A stretch of DNA of 64,000 nucleotides from an uncultured Eubacterium sp. (lineage in GTDB: Bacteria > Bacillota > Clostridia > Lachnospirales > Lachnospiraceae), in NCBI GenBank assembly GCA_910584345.1, contig CAJTZX010000010.1, positions 16,258 through 80,257 on the forward strand, written 5' to 3'. Below, piece by piece: positions 28,830-36,937 of the stretch; the stretch's first letter is position 1, and every line of letters begins with the position of its first letter. The notes under the pieces were generated by a model. That model was not told the DNA's origin. It made no database searches and saw only the letters and a list, made by a program, of their open reading frames with translations. A program made the position numbers and the translations under genes.

Positions 28830-28891
28830 CCAATTTTTCCACTTTTCACAGCATTCCACACCAAATGTCTGTTTCTTAATTCCTAGCATAA

Positions 28892-28925
28892 AAAATACCG
28901 CAACCCCTCAAGATTGCGGTATTTT
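28892..28925 (-). terminator. intrinsic terminator of the GGGtGRT operon
   Basis: Perfect 12-bp stem AAAATACCGCAA/TTGCGGTATTTT with a 10-base loop, 35 bp after the stop at 28960, with T residues continuing on the minus strand. Confidence 0.9.
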
Positions 28926-28959
28926 CAAGCCTTTCAGCATATTCCTTTACAAATCCTGT

Positions 28960-29970
28960 TTAGAACTTCCCAGCATTCGCTGCTTCCTCTACGGAAACTG
29001 CAACTGCAACAGTAGCGCCAACCATCGGGTTATTGCCCATTCCAATTAGCCCCATCATTTCAACATGAGCCGGTACAGAGGAAGAGCCGGCAAACTGTGC
29101 ATCTGAATGCATACGTCCCATCGTGTCAGTCATACCATAGGAAGCCGGTCCTGCAGCCATATTATCCGGATGAAGCGTACGTCCTGTACCACCGCCGGAT
29201 GCTACGGAGAAGTATTTCTTACCCTGTTCGGTACACTCTTTTTTGTATGTACCAGCTACCGGATGCTGGAAACGAGTTGGGTTTGTAGAATTACCTGTAA
29301 TTGATACACCAACATTTTCATGATGCATGATAGCAACACCTTCTTGCACATCATCTGCACCATAGCACTTCACTGAAGCACGAAGCCCTTCAGAATATGG
29401 TTTTTCATATACTACGTTCAACTTTGCTTCTTTATAATCATACTTTGTCTCAACAAATGTAAAGCCGTTAATACGGGAAATGATCTGTGCAGCATCTTTT
29501 CCAAGACCGTTTAAGATAACGCGCAATGGCTGTTTACGTACTTTATTCGCTTTTTCGGCAATGCCAATTGCTCCTTCTGCAGCGGCAAAGGATTCATGAC
29601 CTGCTAAAAAGCAGAAACATTCTGTCTCTTCTTCCAGTAACATCTTACCTAAGTTACCATGTCCAAGACCTACTTTTCTGTGATCCGCAACCGAACCTGG
29701 GATACAAAATGCCTGTAAGCCTTCCCCGATAGCAGCCGCAGCGTCTGCTGCTTTTCTGCAGCCTTTTTTAATTGCAATTGCAGCGCCTACTGTGTATGCC
29801 CAGCATGCATTTTCAAAACAAATCGGCTGGATCTTCTTTACCTGATCGTATACGTCAAGCCCAGCATCTTTCGTAATTTTCTCAGCTTCCTCGATAGAGC
29901 TGATACCGTAGTTGTTTAATACGGCGTTAATCTGGTCAATTCTTCTTTCATATGATTCAAATAATGCCAT
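28960..29970 (-). CDS. GGGtGRT protein (uncharacterised family)
   Basis: The 336-residue product contains ASGGGTGRTLHPD near residue 255, the motif that names this family, and a glycine-rich end (LIGMGNNPMVGATVAVAVSVEEAANAG). The middle has HGNLGKMLLEEETECFCFLAGHESFAAAEGA and RVILNGLGKDAAQIISRI. No signal peptide or membrane helix. The biochemical role is unknown. It is 20 bp downstream of a NifU-like Fe-S scaffold gene, a pairing I recall as recurrent in Clostridia, and shares its transcript and terminator. A role in cluster transfer or in an unknown Fe-S enzyme is inference. Confidence 0.9.
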   Translation of the reverse strand: MALFESYERRIDQINAVLNNYGISSIEEAEKITKDAGLDVYDQVKKIQPICFENACWAYTVGAAIAIKKGCRKAADAAAAIGEGLQAFCIPGSVADHRKVGLGHGNLGKMLLEEETECFCFLAGHESFAAAEGAIGIAEKANKVRKQPLRVILNGLGKDAAQIISRINGFTFVETKYDYKEAKLNVVYEKPYSEGLRASVKCYGADDVQEGVAIMHHENVGVSITGNSTNPTRFQHPVAGTYKKECTEQGKKYFSVASGGGTGRTLHPDNMAAGPASYGMTDTMGRMHSDAQFAGSSSVPAHVEMMGLIGMGNNPMVGATVAVAVSVEEAANAGKF

Positions 29971-29990
29971 GATTCTTCGTTCTCCCTTCC

Positions 29991-30683
29991 TTACTCTACT
30001 CTCGGATCAATAATCTTCGCAGCATCTGCTACACGTCCGTACTGTCCTTTCGCCTTTTCCCAGGCTGTGTTAGGATCATCACCTTTTTTAATAAAGTCAG
30101 TCATTTTGCCAAGAGAAACGAACTGATATCCGATTACTTCATCGTTTTCGTCCAAAGCAATGCCGGTTACATAACCTTCTGCCATCTCCAAATAGCGGAC
30201 ACCTTTTTCTTTTGTTGCAAACATAGTACCAACCTGGGAACGAAGCCCCTTCCCAAGATCTTCCAGTCCTGCACCAATTGCAAGGCCGTCATCAGAAAAC
30301 GCGCTCTGCGTACGTCCATAAACGATCTGTAAGAACAACTCTCTCATTGCCGTATTAATCGCATCACATACAAGGTCTGTATTCAACGCTTCCAATATCG
30401 TTTTACCTTGTAAAATTTCTGCGGCCATCGCTGCAGAATGCGTCATACCAGAACATCCAAGCGTCTCGATGAGAGCCTCTTCGATAATGCCGTTCTTTAC
30501 ATTCAAAGTCAGCTTGCAGGCGCCCTGCTGTGGTGCACACCAGCCTACACCGTGTGTAAAACCGGAGATATCTTCAATTTTTTTAGAATGTACCCATTTT
30601 CCTTCTTCCGGGATTGGAGCCGGCTCGTGCTTTGCACCCTTAGCTACCGGACACATGTTTTGAACTTCGTGTGTGTAAATCAT
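29991..30683 (-). CDS. NifU/IscU-like iron-sulfur cluster assembly scaffold protein
   Basis: Start ATG 30683 has AAAGGAG 7 bases upstream; the open frame extends beyond it without a site. The 230-residue protein has cysteines at MCPVAKG, WCAPQQGAC and the scaffold-type ETLGCSGMTHSAAMAAEIL with QGKTILEAL, which aligns with the Cys-containing loop of IscU. The C-terminal half (about 150-230) is an extra domain not found in IscU. It is the first gene of the pair with the GGGtGRT protein. A small hairpin lies in its leader. Probably cytosolic; the client is unknown. Confidence 0.85.
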   Translation of the reverse strand: MIYTHEVQNMCPVAKGAKHEPAPIPEEGKWVHSKKIEDISGFTHGVGWCAPQQGACKLTLNVKNGIIEEALIETLGCSGMTHSAAMAAEILQGKTILEALNTDLVCDAINTAMRELFLQIVYGRTQSAFSDDGLAIGAGLEDLGKGLRSQVGTMFATKEKGVRYLEMAEGYVTGIALDENDEVIGYQFVSLGKMTDFIKKGDDPNTAWEKAKGQYGRVADAAKIIDPRVE

Positions 30684-30716
30684 TTTAAGACTCCTTTCAA
30701 TTAGATAAATGATGCC

Positions 30717-30741
30717 AGCAGGAAGCGCCAACGCTTCTGCT
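30717..30741. promoter_or_regulatory. leader hairpin upstream of the NifU-like gene
   Basis: AGCAGGAAGCG and CGCTTCTGCT pair almost fully around a short loop (CCAA), 34 bp before the ATG and without a U-tract. It may stabilise or regulate the mRNA. Confidence 0.4.
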
Positions 30742-30853
30742 GAATTGGTAACATGTTGGACGAATGTTGCTCAACATACTGCATATATTTTCGCATATTT
30801 TGTCAGATTCGTCTAGTCCTTTTCCACAAAATGTATTTAGAAATATTATCACT

Positions 30854-30949
30854 TGTAACAGTTTAGATAATTTGCTCGATAAATCAGGGGCGAAGCCAAG
30901 CGGCACCTTTAGCTGCTGGCGTTTAGCCAGGGCGAACTAAATAGTTCGT
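30854..30949. repeat. intergenic repeat-like element with hairpins, overlapping the Nudix stop
   Basis: Begins GTAACAGTTTAGATAA and contains CTGGC-GTTTA-GCCAG and the near palindrome CGAACTAAATAGTTCG. The last one supplies the TAG stop of the Nudix-GNAT gene on the minus strand. The first part matches other intergenic repeats in the window (25548, 12231, 39740, 58535). Confidence 0.5.
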
Positions 30950-31932
30950 CTCCACACAAACAGCTGCGCCGGATAGTTTTCATATACCGTCAGCTTGTCG
31001 GGAACAAACCCAAGGGAACCGTAAAATTTTCTTGCCGCCTGCCCCTTTTTATCACCTTCGCAAAACGTTTCAACAAAAATATCTGTTCCCGGTTCCAGTT
31101 TAGTAAGCATTAGCTGTATCATCCTGAATGCTATTTTTTGTCTGCGGTACTCTGGATGGACAGCCAGACATTGAATCTTATTTTGTTCCTTTGAAAAAAG
31201 CAATACTCCAACGAGCATACGGCCGTCTGCGGCATAAATAGCCGTACCTTGTTTCATATGCTGAATCACAGTATCACAGTAACTATTCCATGCAGCATGG
31301 GATTCCATACCTGGGAAATCATGTTTGATTATTTCTGCCAGATTCAGCCAGGATTCCAAATGAGAAAATCCGGCAAATCCTGTACGAATCTTATGAATCC
31401 GCTCACCCTGCCGATCGTAGCTGTCCCGGATATCAAACAGTCTGTCAATAAACCAGTAAGGAATCATGATGCCTTGTGCCTGCATTTTTATGACATCTTC
31501 TTTATCTGCCCAACGCACCTGACGCACTTCTTCTTGTTGCAGATGCAGTTTTCCAAGGTCAATATCCTGCTCGATAATATAAAAATCGTCAAACCCGCCG
31601 GAAAAATTCATTGTCAAAAACGGACGTTCCTTCGAAAAATCTAGGTAAATGCCAAGCTCTTCCAAAACTTCCCGCTGTGCTGCCTGCCTGCTGTTATCAC
31701 CTGCTATCGCGGAACCGCCCACAGATATATCCCACATATTCGGCCATCCTTTTTTAAAAGGCTGGCGTTGTTGGATTAATAACTGGTTTTTACTGTTAAA
31801 GATGCATACATGGACAGCGAGATGATAACTGCCCGTTGGCAGCGGCTCCCTGCGTGGATGCAGTTTTCCGGTCTTTTCCCTGTCCATTGTATAGATATCC
31901 CATAATTCATCTGCGTTTTCATAAAGATTCAT
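30937..31932 (-). CDS. Nudix hydrolase fused to a GNAT acetyltransferase
   Basis: Start ATG 31932 follows AAAAAGGAG by 5 bases; the open frame also allows a GTG 6 bases earlier that overlaps the site. Residues about 1-170 are an IPP-isomerase-like Nudix hydrolase, with the box GGSAIAGDNSRQAAQREVLEELGI matching GX5EX7REUXEEXGU except that Asp replaces the first Glu. Residues about 200-331 are a GNAT fold with QCLAVHPEYRRQKIAFRMI as the acetyl-CoA loop. 331 residues. The substrate is unknown; such fusions are annotated in Lachnospiraceae without a tested role. The Glu-to-Asp change in the Nudix box may affect activity. Confidence 0.88.
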   Translation of the reverse strand: MNLYENADELWDIYTMDREKTGKLHPRREPLPTGSYHLAVHVCIFNSKNQLLIQQRQPFKKGWPNMWDISVGGSAIAGDNSRQAAQREVLEELGIYLDFSKERPFLTMNFSGGFDDFYIIEQDIDLGKLHLQQEEVRQVRWADKEDVIKMQAQGIMIPYWFIDRLFDIRDSYDRQGERIHKIRTGFAGFSHLESWLNLAEIIKHDFPGMESHAAWNSYCDTVIQHMKQGTAIYAADGRMLVGVLLFSKEQNKIQCLAVHPEYRRQKIAFRMIQLMLTKLEPGTDIFVETFCEGDKKGQAARKFYGSLGFVPDKLTVYENYPAQLFVWRRTI

Positions 31933-31966
31933 TGGCACTCCTTTTTGTTACTCCTTACTAAAACTG

Positions 31967-32632
31967 TTACTGTTTTTCAACTATTTCATTTTTGTTTTTA
32001 TAAATGGAATTTGAAGGTATGACGCCACGCACCATTGACAAAGGGTAAATATTCGTATGCCTTCCTACCACAGTACCAGGGTTTAATACACTATTGCAGC
32101 CAACTTCTACATAATCGCCAATCATTGCACCAAATTTTTTCAGTCCGGTTTCTATAACCTCACTCCCATTTTTCACCGTAACGAGCGTCTTATCTGATTT
32201 CACATTAGATGTAATAGAACCAGCGCCCATATGCGATTTATAGCCAAGAATCGAATCTCCGACATAATTATAATGCGGCACCTGAACACTGTTAAAAACA
32301 ACTACATTTTTCAGCTCCGTAGAATTTCCAACTACCGCTCCTTTTCCCACAATTGCGCTGCCGCGAATAAATGCACAATGTCTGATTTCTGCTTCTTCAT
32401 CAATAATAAGCGGCCCGTTCAGACAAGCCGTTGGAGCAACTTTTGCCGATTTTGCAATCCAGATGTTTTCACCGCGATTTTCATACCGGCTGCTGTCAAA
32501 ACTATTTCCAAGATTTATAATAAAATCCGAAATCTTTCCTAACACTTCCCATGGATAATCTGCACCGGCAAATAGTTGTGCGGCAATTGTTTCATTTAAA
32601 TCATACATATTTTTTACTAAACACTGTTCCAT
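31967..32632 (-). CDS. left-handed beta-helix acyltransferase-like protein (GlmU C-domain related)
   Basis: The 221-residue product is mostly hexapeptide repeats (IWIAKSAKVAPTACLNGPLIIDEEAEI, SAIVGKGAVVGNSTELKNV, YVEVGCNSVLNPGTVVGRHTNIYP). It has an N-terminal helical cap (LNETIAAQLFAGADYPWEVL) as in clostridial nucleotidyltransferase-like proteins related to the C-terminal half of GlmU. No nucleotidyltransferase domain is present. The insertion NYVGDSILGYKSHMGAGSITSN resembles the GlmU active-site region. The ribosome binding site (AGAAAGGAATT) lies in a 21-bp sequence that is duplicated just upstream. Substrate unknown. Confidence 0.82.
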   Translation of the reverse strand: MEQCLVKNMYDLNETIAAQLFAGADYPWEVLGKISDFIINLGNSFDSSRYENRGENIWIAKSAKVAPTACLNGPLIIDEEAEIRHCAFIRGSAIVGKGAVVGNSTELKNVVVFNSVQVPHYNYVGDSILGYKSHMGAGSITSNVKSDKTLVTVKNGSEVIETGLKKFGAMIGDYVEVGCNSVLNPGTVVGRHTNIYPLSMVRGVIPSNSIYKNKNEIVEKQ

Positions 32633-32699
32633 TTTTAATTCCTTTCTTATTTTAATTTCTTTTTTAATTCTTTTCTTCTTTTAATTCCTTTCTTATTTT
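32633..32699. repeat. duplicated 21-bp leader sequence containing the ribosome binding site
   Basis: TTTTAATTCCTTTCTTATTT plus T occurs at 32633-32653 and again at 32679-32699, with a degenerate copy between. On the minus strand each carries AAGAAAGGAATT; only the copy next to the ATG at 32632 can be used for initiation. The rest of 32700-32866 is AT-rich and I see no gene there. Confidence 0.7.
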
Positions 32700-32866
32700 C
32701 ATAATGTATATTTACTTTCTTTTCCTGTTATCTTGTTTTTTATTTTTTTGCATCTGGTTCATTTTTACTCATTTTATGTTCTATACCGATTCTATGCCAA
32801 CGCTTTCTCATTGAATGCTTATCATATATAGACCATGTATAGAAAGGCAATCACAAAATACATATT

Positions 32867-34933
32867 TCATGACTGATTTTTAGCACCTGTATCTTTCTTT
32901 TTATAATATGACCCAGCCTGGTCAAAAAAACTGCGAAGCATATTTTGGTTATTTAAATTTAGTACACCGTTTGTACGGCTTTGAATAAAATGCTCCAATT
33001 TTACCATATATTCCTCTGTCGTAATAGACCCCTGTGCCACATAAGTAAGCCCCTTTTCCCAGCTTGCAGTAAGCTCTGGGTTTAGCAGCGACTTGATCGA
33101 GGCATTTACGACGTCAAAGATCATCTCTCCAAGCAGCGTAGGCGTGATAACCTGTGTTTTTTTATTTAAAGACAGATATTTATTTCTGACCAGTTTTGCC
33201 AGAATCTCCGCCCTGGTAGCGCTTGTTCCAATCCCGCTTCCTTTGATCGACGCCCGCAGCTCTTCATCTTCAATCAGCTGGCCGGCATTTTCCATCGCAA
33301 GTATCATAGAGCCGGAATTATACCGCTTTGGAGGTGAAGTCTCGCCTTCTCGAATCCAAAATTGATCTGCATAAAAAGTCATGCCTTTTTTCAATGATGC
33401 GACTGCTTCCAACAGTCCGGCATCTAATTCTTTCTCGTGGTCATCCGCTGTCTCATTTCCGCTTCCGGTATCCTTTGTCTCTGTATGTTTGCTGCCTGCT
33501 TCTTTCTTTTTAAAAAACGAATACTCCATAACTGGCAGGTATCCTTGATCTTTCAGTACTTTAAAGCCAGCAAAAAATTTTTCTTCTTTTATTTGAAACA
33601 CAATGTTATATTTCCAATAAACAGCAGGCGGATAGAAAATAGCAAGAAAACGACGTACAATTGTCTCATACACTTTTGCAGCTGTAGCATGCAGCGTCTT
33701 AAGAGCTCCCAATCCCTGTCCGGTAGGAATGATTGCATAATGATCGGTAATCTGTTTATCATTTGTATAACGTGTCTTTCCTATTTTTTCATAGCTCTTA
33801 TTTTGCAGGATCGTTTCCGCAAACGTTTGGACTCCGGGAATTTTACATAGGCCGCTAATGTTTTTTCGTATTTCCTTTGCTGCTGCACTGGAAAGCACAC
33901 GGGCATCCGTACGCGGATAAGTAACCAACTTCTTTTCATACAATTCCTGAACAATTCCTAATGTCTGATCTGGACTGATTTTGAAAAATTTGGAACAGGT
34001 ATTTTGCAGCTCCGCAAGATTAAACAACAGCGGCGCATTTTTCGTTTCTTTTTTCTTTTCGATTGAATATACGGTCGCTGGAACAGGCGGATGCTCTGAC
34101 AAGTGTGTGATCAGCCGTTTTGCATCTTCTTTTTCCTTAAAACCATTTTCCTTATATAGCTTTGGCGACTGATAGTAAGCGGAACCTTCCACTGCTTTCC
34201 ACTCACATTCTATCTTATGATCTGTGACAGCTATCCCCGACAATACCCGGTAAAACGGTGTTTTTACAAACGATCGGATTTCGCGCTCTCTGCGCACCAC
34301 CATGCCAAGCACACAGGTCATTACGCGCCCTACAGATATCACAACATATTTTTCATGCAGATAGGCCGCAACGGCATCTCCATATTTTAAAGATAACAGC
34401 CTGGAAAAATTAATCCCCATCAGATAGTCTTCTTTTGCGCGCAAATACGCACTCGAAGCTAAATTATCATATTCTGACAAGTCTTTTGCTTCCCGAATGC
34501 CACGCAAAATTTCCTCTTCGGTCTGAGAATCTATCCAAACTCTCTTTCTCTGTTTGCCTGTTACGCCGGCAAGCTGTTCCACAAGCCGGTATATGTATTC
34601 TCCTTCCCGTCCGGAGTCTGTGCATACATAAATAAGTTTGATATCTTTGCGATTGAGTAAAGACGCAACGATTCGATACTGCTTCGCTGCGCTTGGAATC
34701 ACCTCATACTTAAACTCCTGCGGAAGAAACGGAAGCGTGGAAAGGCTCCATTTTTTATATTTCGGATCATATACCTCTGGATAACTCATAGTAACGAGAT
34801 GCCCCACACACCATGTTACAACGGCATCCGCACCTTCCTGATACCCGTCATATCTTTTCATATCCATTTTTAAAGCCTTTGCAAATTCCTGGGCTACCGA
34901 AGGCTTTTCTGCTATGTATAACGCTTTTGGCAT
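32867..34933 (-). CDS. topB: DNA topoisomerase III (type IA)
   Basis: A type IA topoisomerase that relaxes and decatenates DNA. Start ATG 34933 follows TTAGGAG; a longer frame to 35020 lacks a site and lies in a hairpin region. The 688 residues begin with the TOPRIM signature (ALYIAEKPSVAQEFAKAL, then YVCTDSGREGEYIYRLVEQ) and have the active-site tyrosine in LVTYPRTDARVL. C-terminal domains include GSGIGTSATRAEIL. The length is typical of TopB rather than TopA, and no C-terminal zinc fingers are present. It may be chromosomal or mobile-element derived; there are no neighbouring conjugation genes. Confidence 0.95.
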   Translation of the reverse strand: MPKALYIAEKPSVAQEFAKALKMDMKRYDGYQEGADAVVTWCVGHLVTMSYPEVYDPKYKKWSLSTLPFLPQEFKYEVIPSAAKQYRIVASLLNRKDIKLIYVCTDSGREGEYIYRLVEQLAGVTGKQRKRVWIDSQTEEEILRGIREAKDLSEYDNLASSAYLRAKEDYLMGINFSRLLSLKYGDAVAAYLHEKYVVISVGRVMTCVLGMVVRREREIRSFVKTPFYRVLSGIAVTDHKIECEWKAVEGSAYYQSPKLYKENGFKEKEDAKRLITHLSEHPPVPATVYSIEKKKETKNAPLLFNLAELQNTCSKFFKISPDQTLGIVQELYEKKLVTYPRTDARVLSSAAAKEIRKNISGLCKIPGVQTFAETILQNKSYEKIGKTRYTNDKQITDHYAIIPTGQGLGALKTLHATAAKVYETIVRRFLAIFYPPAVYWKYNIVFQIKEEKFFAGFKVLKDQGYLPVMEYSFFKKKEAGSKHTETKDTGSGNETADDHEKELDAGLLEAVASLKKGMTFYADQFWIREGETSPPKRYNSGSMILAMENAGQLIEDEELRASIKGSGIGTSATRAEILAKLVRNKYLSLNKKTQVITPTLLGEMIFDVVNASIKSLLNPELTASWEKGLTYVAQGSITTEEYMVKLEHFIQSRTNGVLNLNNQNMLRSFFDQAGSYYKKKDTGAKNQS

Positions 34934-34979
34934 AATTACTCCTAATTCAAACTGCTTTTGGCTGCTAACAAACATAAAC

Positions 34980-35021
34980 AATGAGATTACCGAAAACAGT
35001 CTGCTTTCCTGCAATCTCATT
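34980..35021. terminator. hairpin between the ATPase gene and topB
   Basis: AATGAGATT and AATCTCATT pair around a 24-base loop. On the minus strand it is followed by GTTTATGTTTG, so it is at best a weak terminator or a leader structure for topB. Confidence 0.35.
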
Positions 35022-35094
35022 GTTTGTATTATTACAGCTTTTCGTTACGATTCTCATTCTCGATACCGGCTATAACTTTATCACTATTTTTATA

Positions 35095-36456
35095 TTATAA
35101 CTGTGTCATATCTACAAGAACAAGCCTTGTATCTTCCTTTGCTTTCGCAAGCAGCTCTTCGTCAAAGCTCTTTGCGGAAAACAGATAGTAATGGTCTGAT
35201 TTTAATTTTGCCTTTTTCATCGTATCAAACAGCTTTTCACACATTTTATACGTAAGCTGCGGCCTAGACCAGTTACATAGCCCAATCAGATTATTTCTAG
35301 CGCTGTCTTGCGCAATAATATCAATATTTCCGGTCTTGCCAACCCATGTTCCAGCTTTGTGTATACGGATTGGAAGCTTTTCCACCATATTTAGAAGCTC
35401 CAGATATTCCATACAGACCTGTACAAAATATCGGTTCATATAATCATCCAGCTCCTTTTCAATATACGTATCATAAAACTTCTCCGGTGTCATCATATAC
35501 AAATCAGACAGATGCGGATAAACAAAGCGGAACCAGAAATTCACATAATTGCTGCGAATCTGGTAAATACCTTTCTGCGCGTTCTCCCAGCCGCCGGTCT
35601 CAAACGAACTTACTTTTTCTACAACTTCAAAAGCTGCCAGATTTTTCATGTACACACTGATTTTTGCTCTAGAAAACCCTGTCTGGTTAAACAGGTCATT
35701 CAGCTTGCGATATCCTGCTGCAATCGCTGCCAGAATCGTATCATAAATAGCAAGTTCCCGCAGCTCGCTGCCGATAAATCGCTCTGCTTCTTCAAACAAA
35801 AATCCATTGGGAGATAAAATATGTTTACAAATATTACTGCGAATATCCTTCTTAGAATTCCAGCGATTCATATAAGAAGACACACCGCCCAAAATCCCAT
35901 ATGCTTTTACACAATCGCTTACCGAATATTCTGGATATGAACGAACCATATCGATAAATTTCAAGTCATCCAGCTTTATCATGCTGTCAACCTTTTTCGT
36001 CCCGTCTCCAAGAAGCCCCTCCAATTCCTGCTCCACCCACGCAACTGAAGAACTCGCCAATACGATCATAACCGGCCCTGGATACAGTTTTTTGGCCTTA
36101 AGCTTTAACACTGCCTTAAAAAATTCTTCATCACGCTTTGCAATATTTTGAAATTCATCAATAATAACGACGAGTTTACTGGCATCCCCGCTTCGGATAC
36201 GATTAAAAAATTCAGAATATTGATATTTGGCAAGACTCAGATCATATTGTTTTTCAATCTCATGCCCAAATTGCATACACTGTTCCTGCGCAGATGCTTT
36301 GCGTGCACGATAATAAAAAAACTTTTTCCCTTTACAGAAAATCCGAATCAGAGCCTCTTTATCGCAGCCTTCCCTGCCATATAACACAACGAACTGATTA
36401 CCGTTTTTTTCATACTGTTGTTCCAGCTTTTTTAATTCCGTATGTCGTATTACCAT
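35095..36456 (-). CDS. archaeal-type AAA ATPase/DUF234 protein with altered P-loop
   Basis: The 453 residues match the ATPase family that pairs an N-terminal AAA domain with a DUF234 nuclease-like end. The Walker B is intact (LVVIIDEFQNI). The Walker A reads LYGREGCDKEALI, where the family has GxxGxGKT/S, so the second glycine is Asp and the Thr/Ser is Glu. A winged-helix-like region (LNDLFNQTGFSRAKISVYMKNL) lies mid-protein. The C-terminus (VGKTGNIDIIAQDSARNNLIGLCNW) resembles a DUF234 endonuclease fold. It stands alone. ATP hydrolysis may be lost; its function is unknown. Confidence 0.8.
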   Translation of the reverse strand: MVIRHTELKKLEQQYEKNGNQFVVLYGREGCDKEALIRIFCKGKKFFYYRARKASAQEQCMQFGHEIEKQYDLSLAKYQYSEFFNRIRSGDASKLVVIIDEFQNIAKRDEEFFKAVLKLKAKKLYPGPVMIVLASSSVAWVEQELEGLLGDGTKKVDSMIKLDDLKFIDMVRSYPEYSVSDCVKAYGILGGVSSYMNRWNSKKDIRSNICKHILSPNGFLFEEAERFIGSELRELAIYDTILAAIAAGYRKLNDLFNQTGFSRAKISVYMKNLAAFEVVEKVSSFETGGWENAQKGIYQIRSNYVNFWFRFVYPHLSDLYMMTPEKFYDTYIEKELDDYMNRYFVQVCMEYLELLNMVEKLPIRIHKAGTWVGKTGNIDIIAQDSARNNLIGLCNWSRPQLTYKMCEKLFDTMKKAKLKSDHYYLFSAKSFDEELLAKAKEDTRLVLVDMTQL

Positions 36457-36598
36457 TGCCTTCTCCTATTGCGTATATACTGTGCTTTTATCTTGTTCCG
36501 AAATATATAAGAAACTGTATCAAAATCATATCACATTTTAACTTTCTTTTCAAGAGTCTGGAAGAAAATGCATGAAATTATATATCCATTCGTGAAAC

Positions 36599-36625
36599 CA
36601 TTCAGATAGCCCATTGAACTATTGT
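36599..36625. repeat. dispersed intergenic repeat, copy B
   Basis: CATTCAGATAGCCCATTGAA with a following TATTG matches the copies at 12231 and 58535 at most positions. It sits in the 270-bp gap 36457-36724, in which I see no gene. Confidence 0.45.
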
Positions 36626-36724
36626 TACATATTAGTTACAATGTAATAATTGCATGACTCTTATGATCTTTTATAAATTTCACTGCATGACTGTAACCGA
36701 TTACCATTCCGCTTTTTTTATCTG

Positions 36725-36919
36725 TTATTTTTCCAGCAGATCCGGAAATACACATAGCTGAAAAGTACTGCCAAATACAATTCTCGTCATCCAATTACTA
36801 AAATCCGGCAGCAAATATCCCTGCCGCTGCATAATCTTTCTGACTCTGTTTGTTTTATAATCACTTACATACACATATGTTCCCCCAAATCTCTGGTTTT
36901 TACGTAACCATTCAGCCAT
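36725..36919 (-). CDS. possible small protein, 64 aa
   Basis: A 64-residue frame 18 bp downstream of asd on the same strand, beginning MAEWLRKNQRFGGTYVYV. It is basic and aromatic with no membrane helix. The ribosome binding site is weak (AAAAGGCG about 10 bases upstream). The composition looks protein-like (YVSDYKTNRVRKIMQRQGYL), so it may be a real short gene or the end of a decayed one. I do not recognise it. Confidence 0.45.
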   Translation of the reverse strand: MAEWLRKNQRFGGTYVYVSDYKTNRVRKIMQRQGYLLPDFSNWMTRIVFGSTFQLCVFPDLLEK

Positions 36920-36937
36920 GGAAACGACGCCTTTTTA

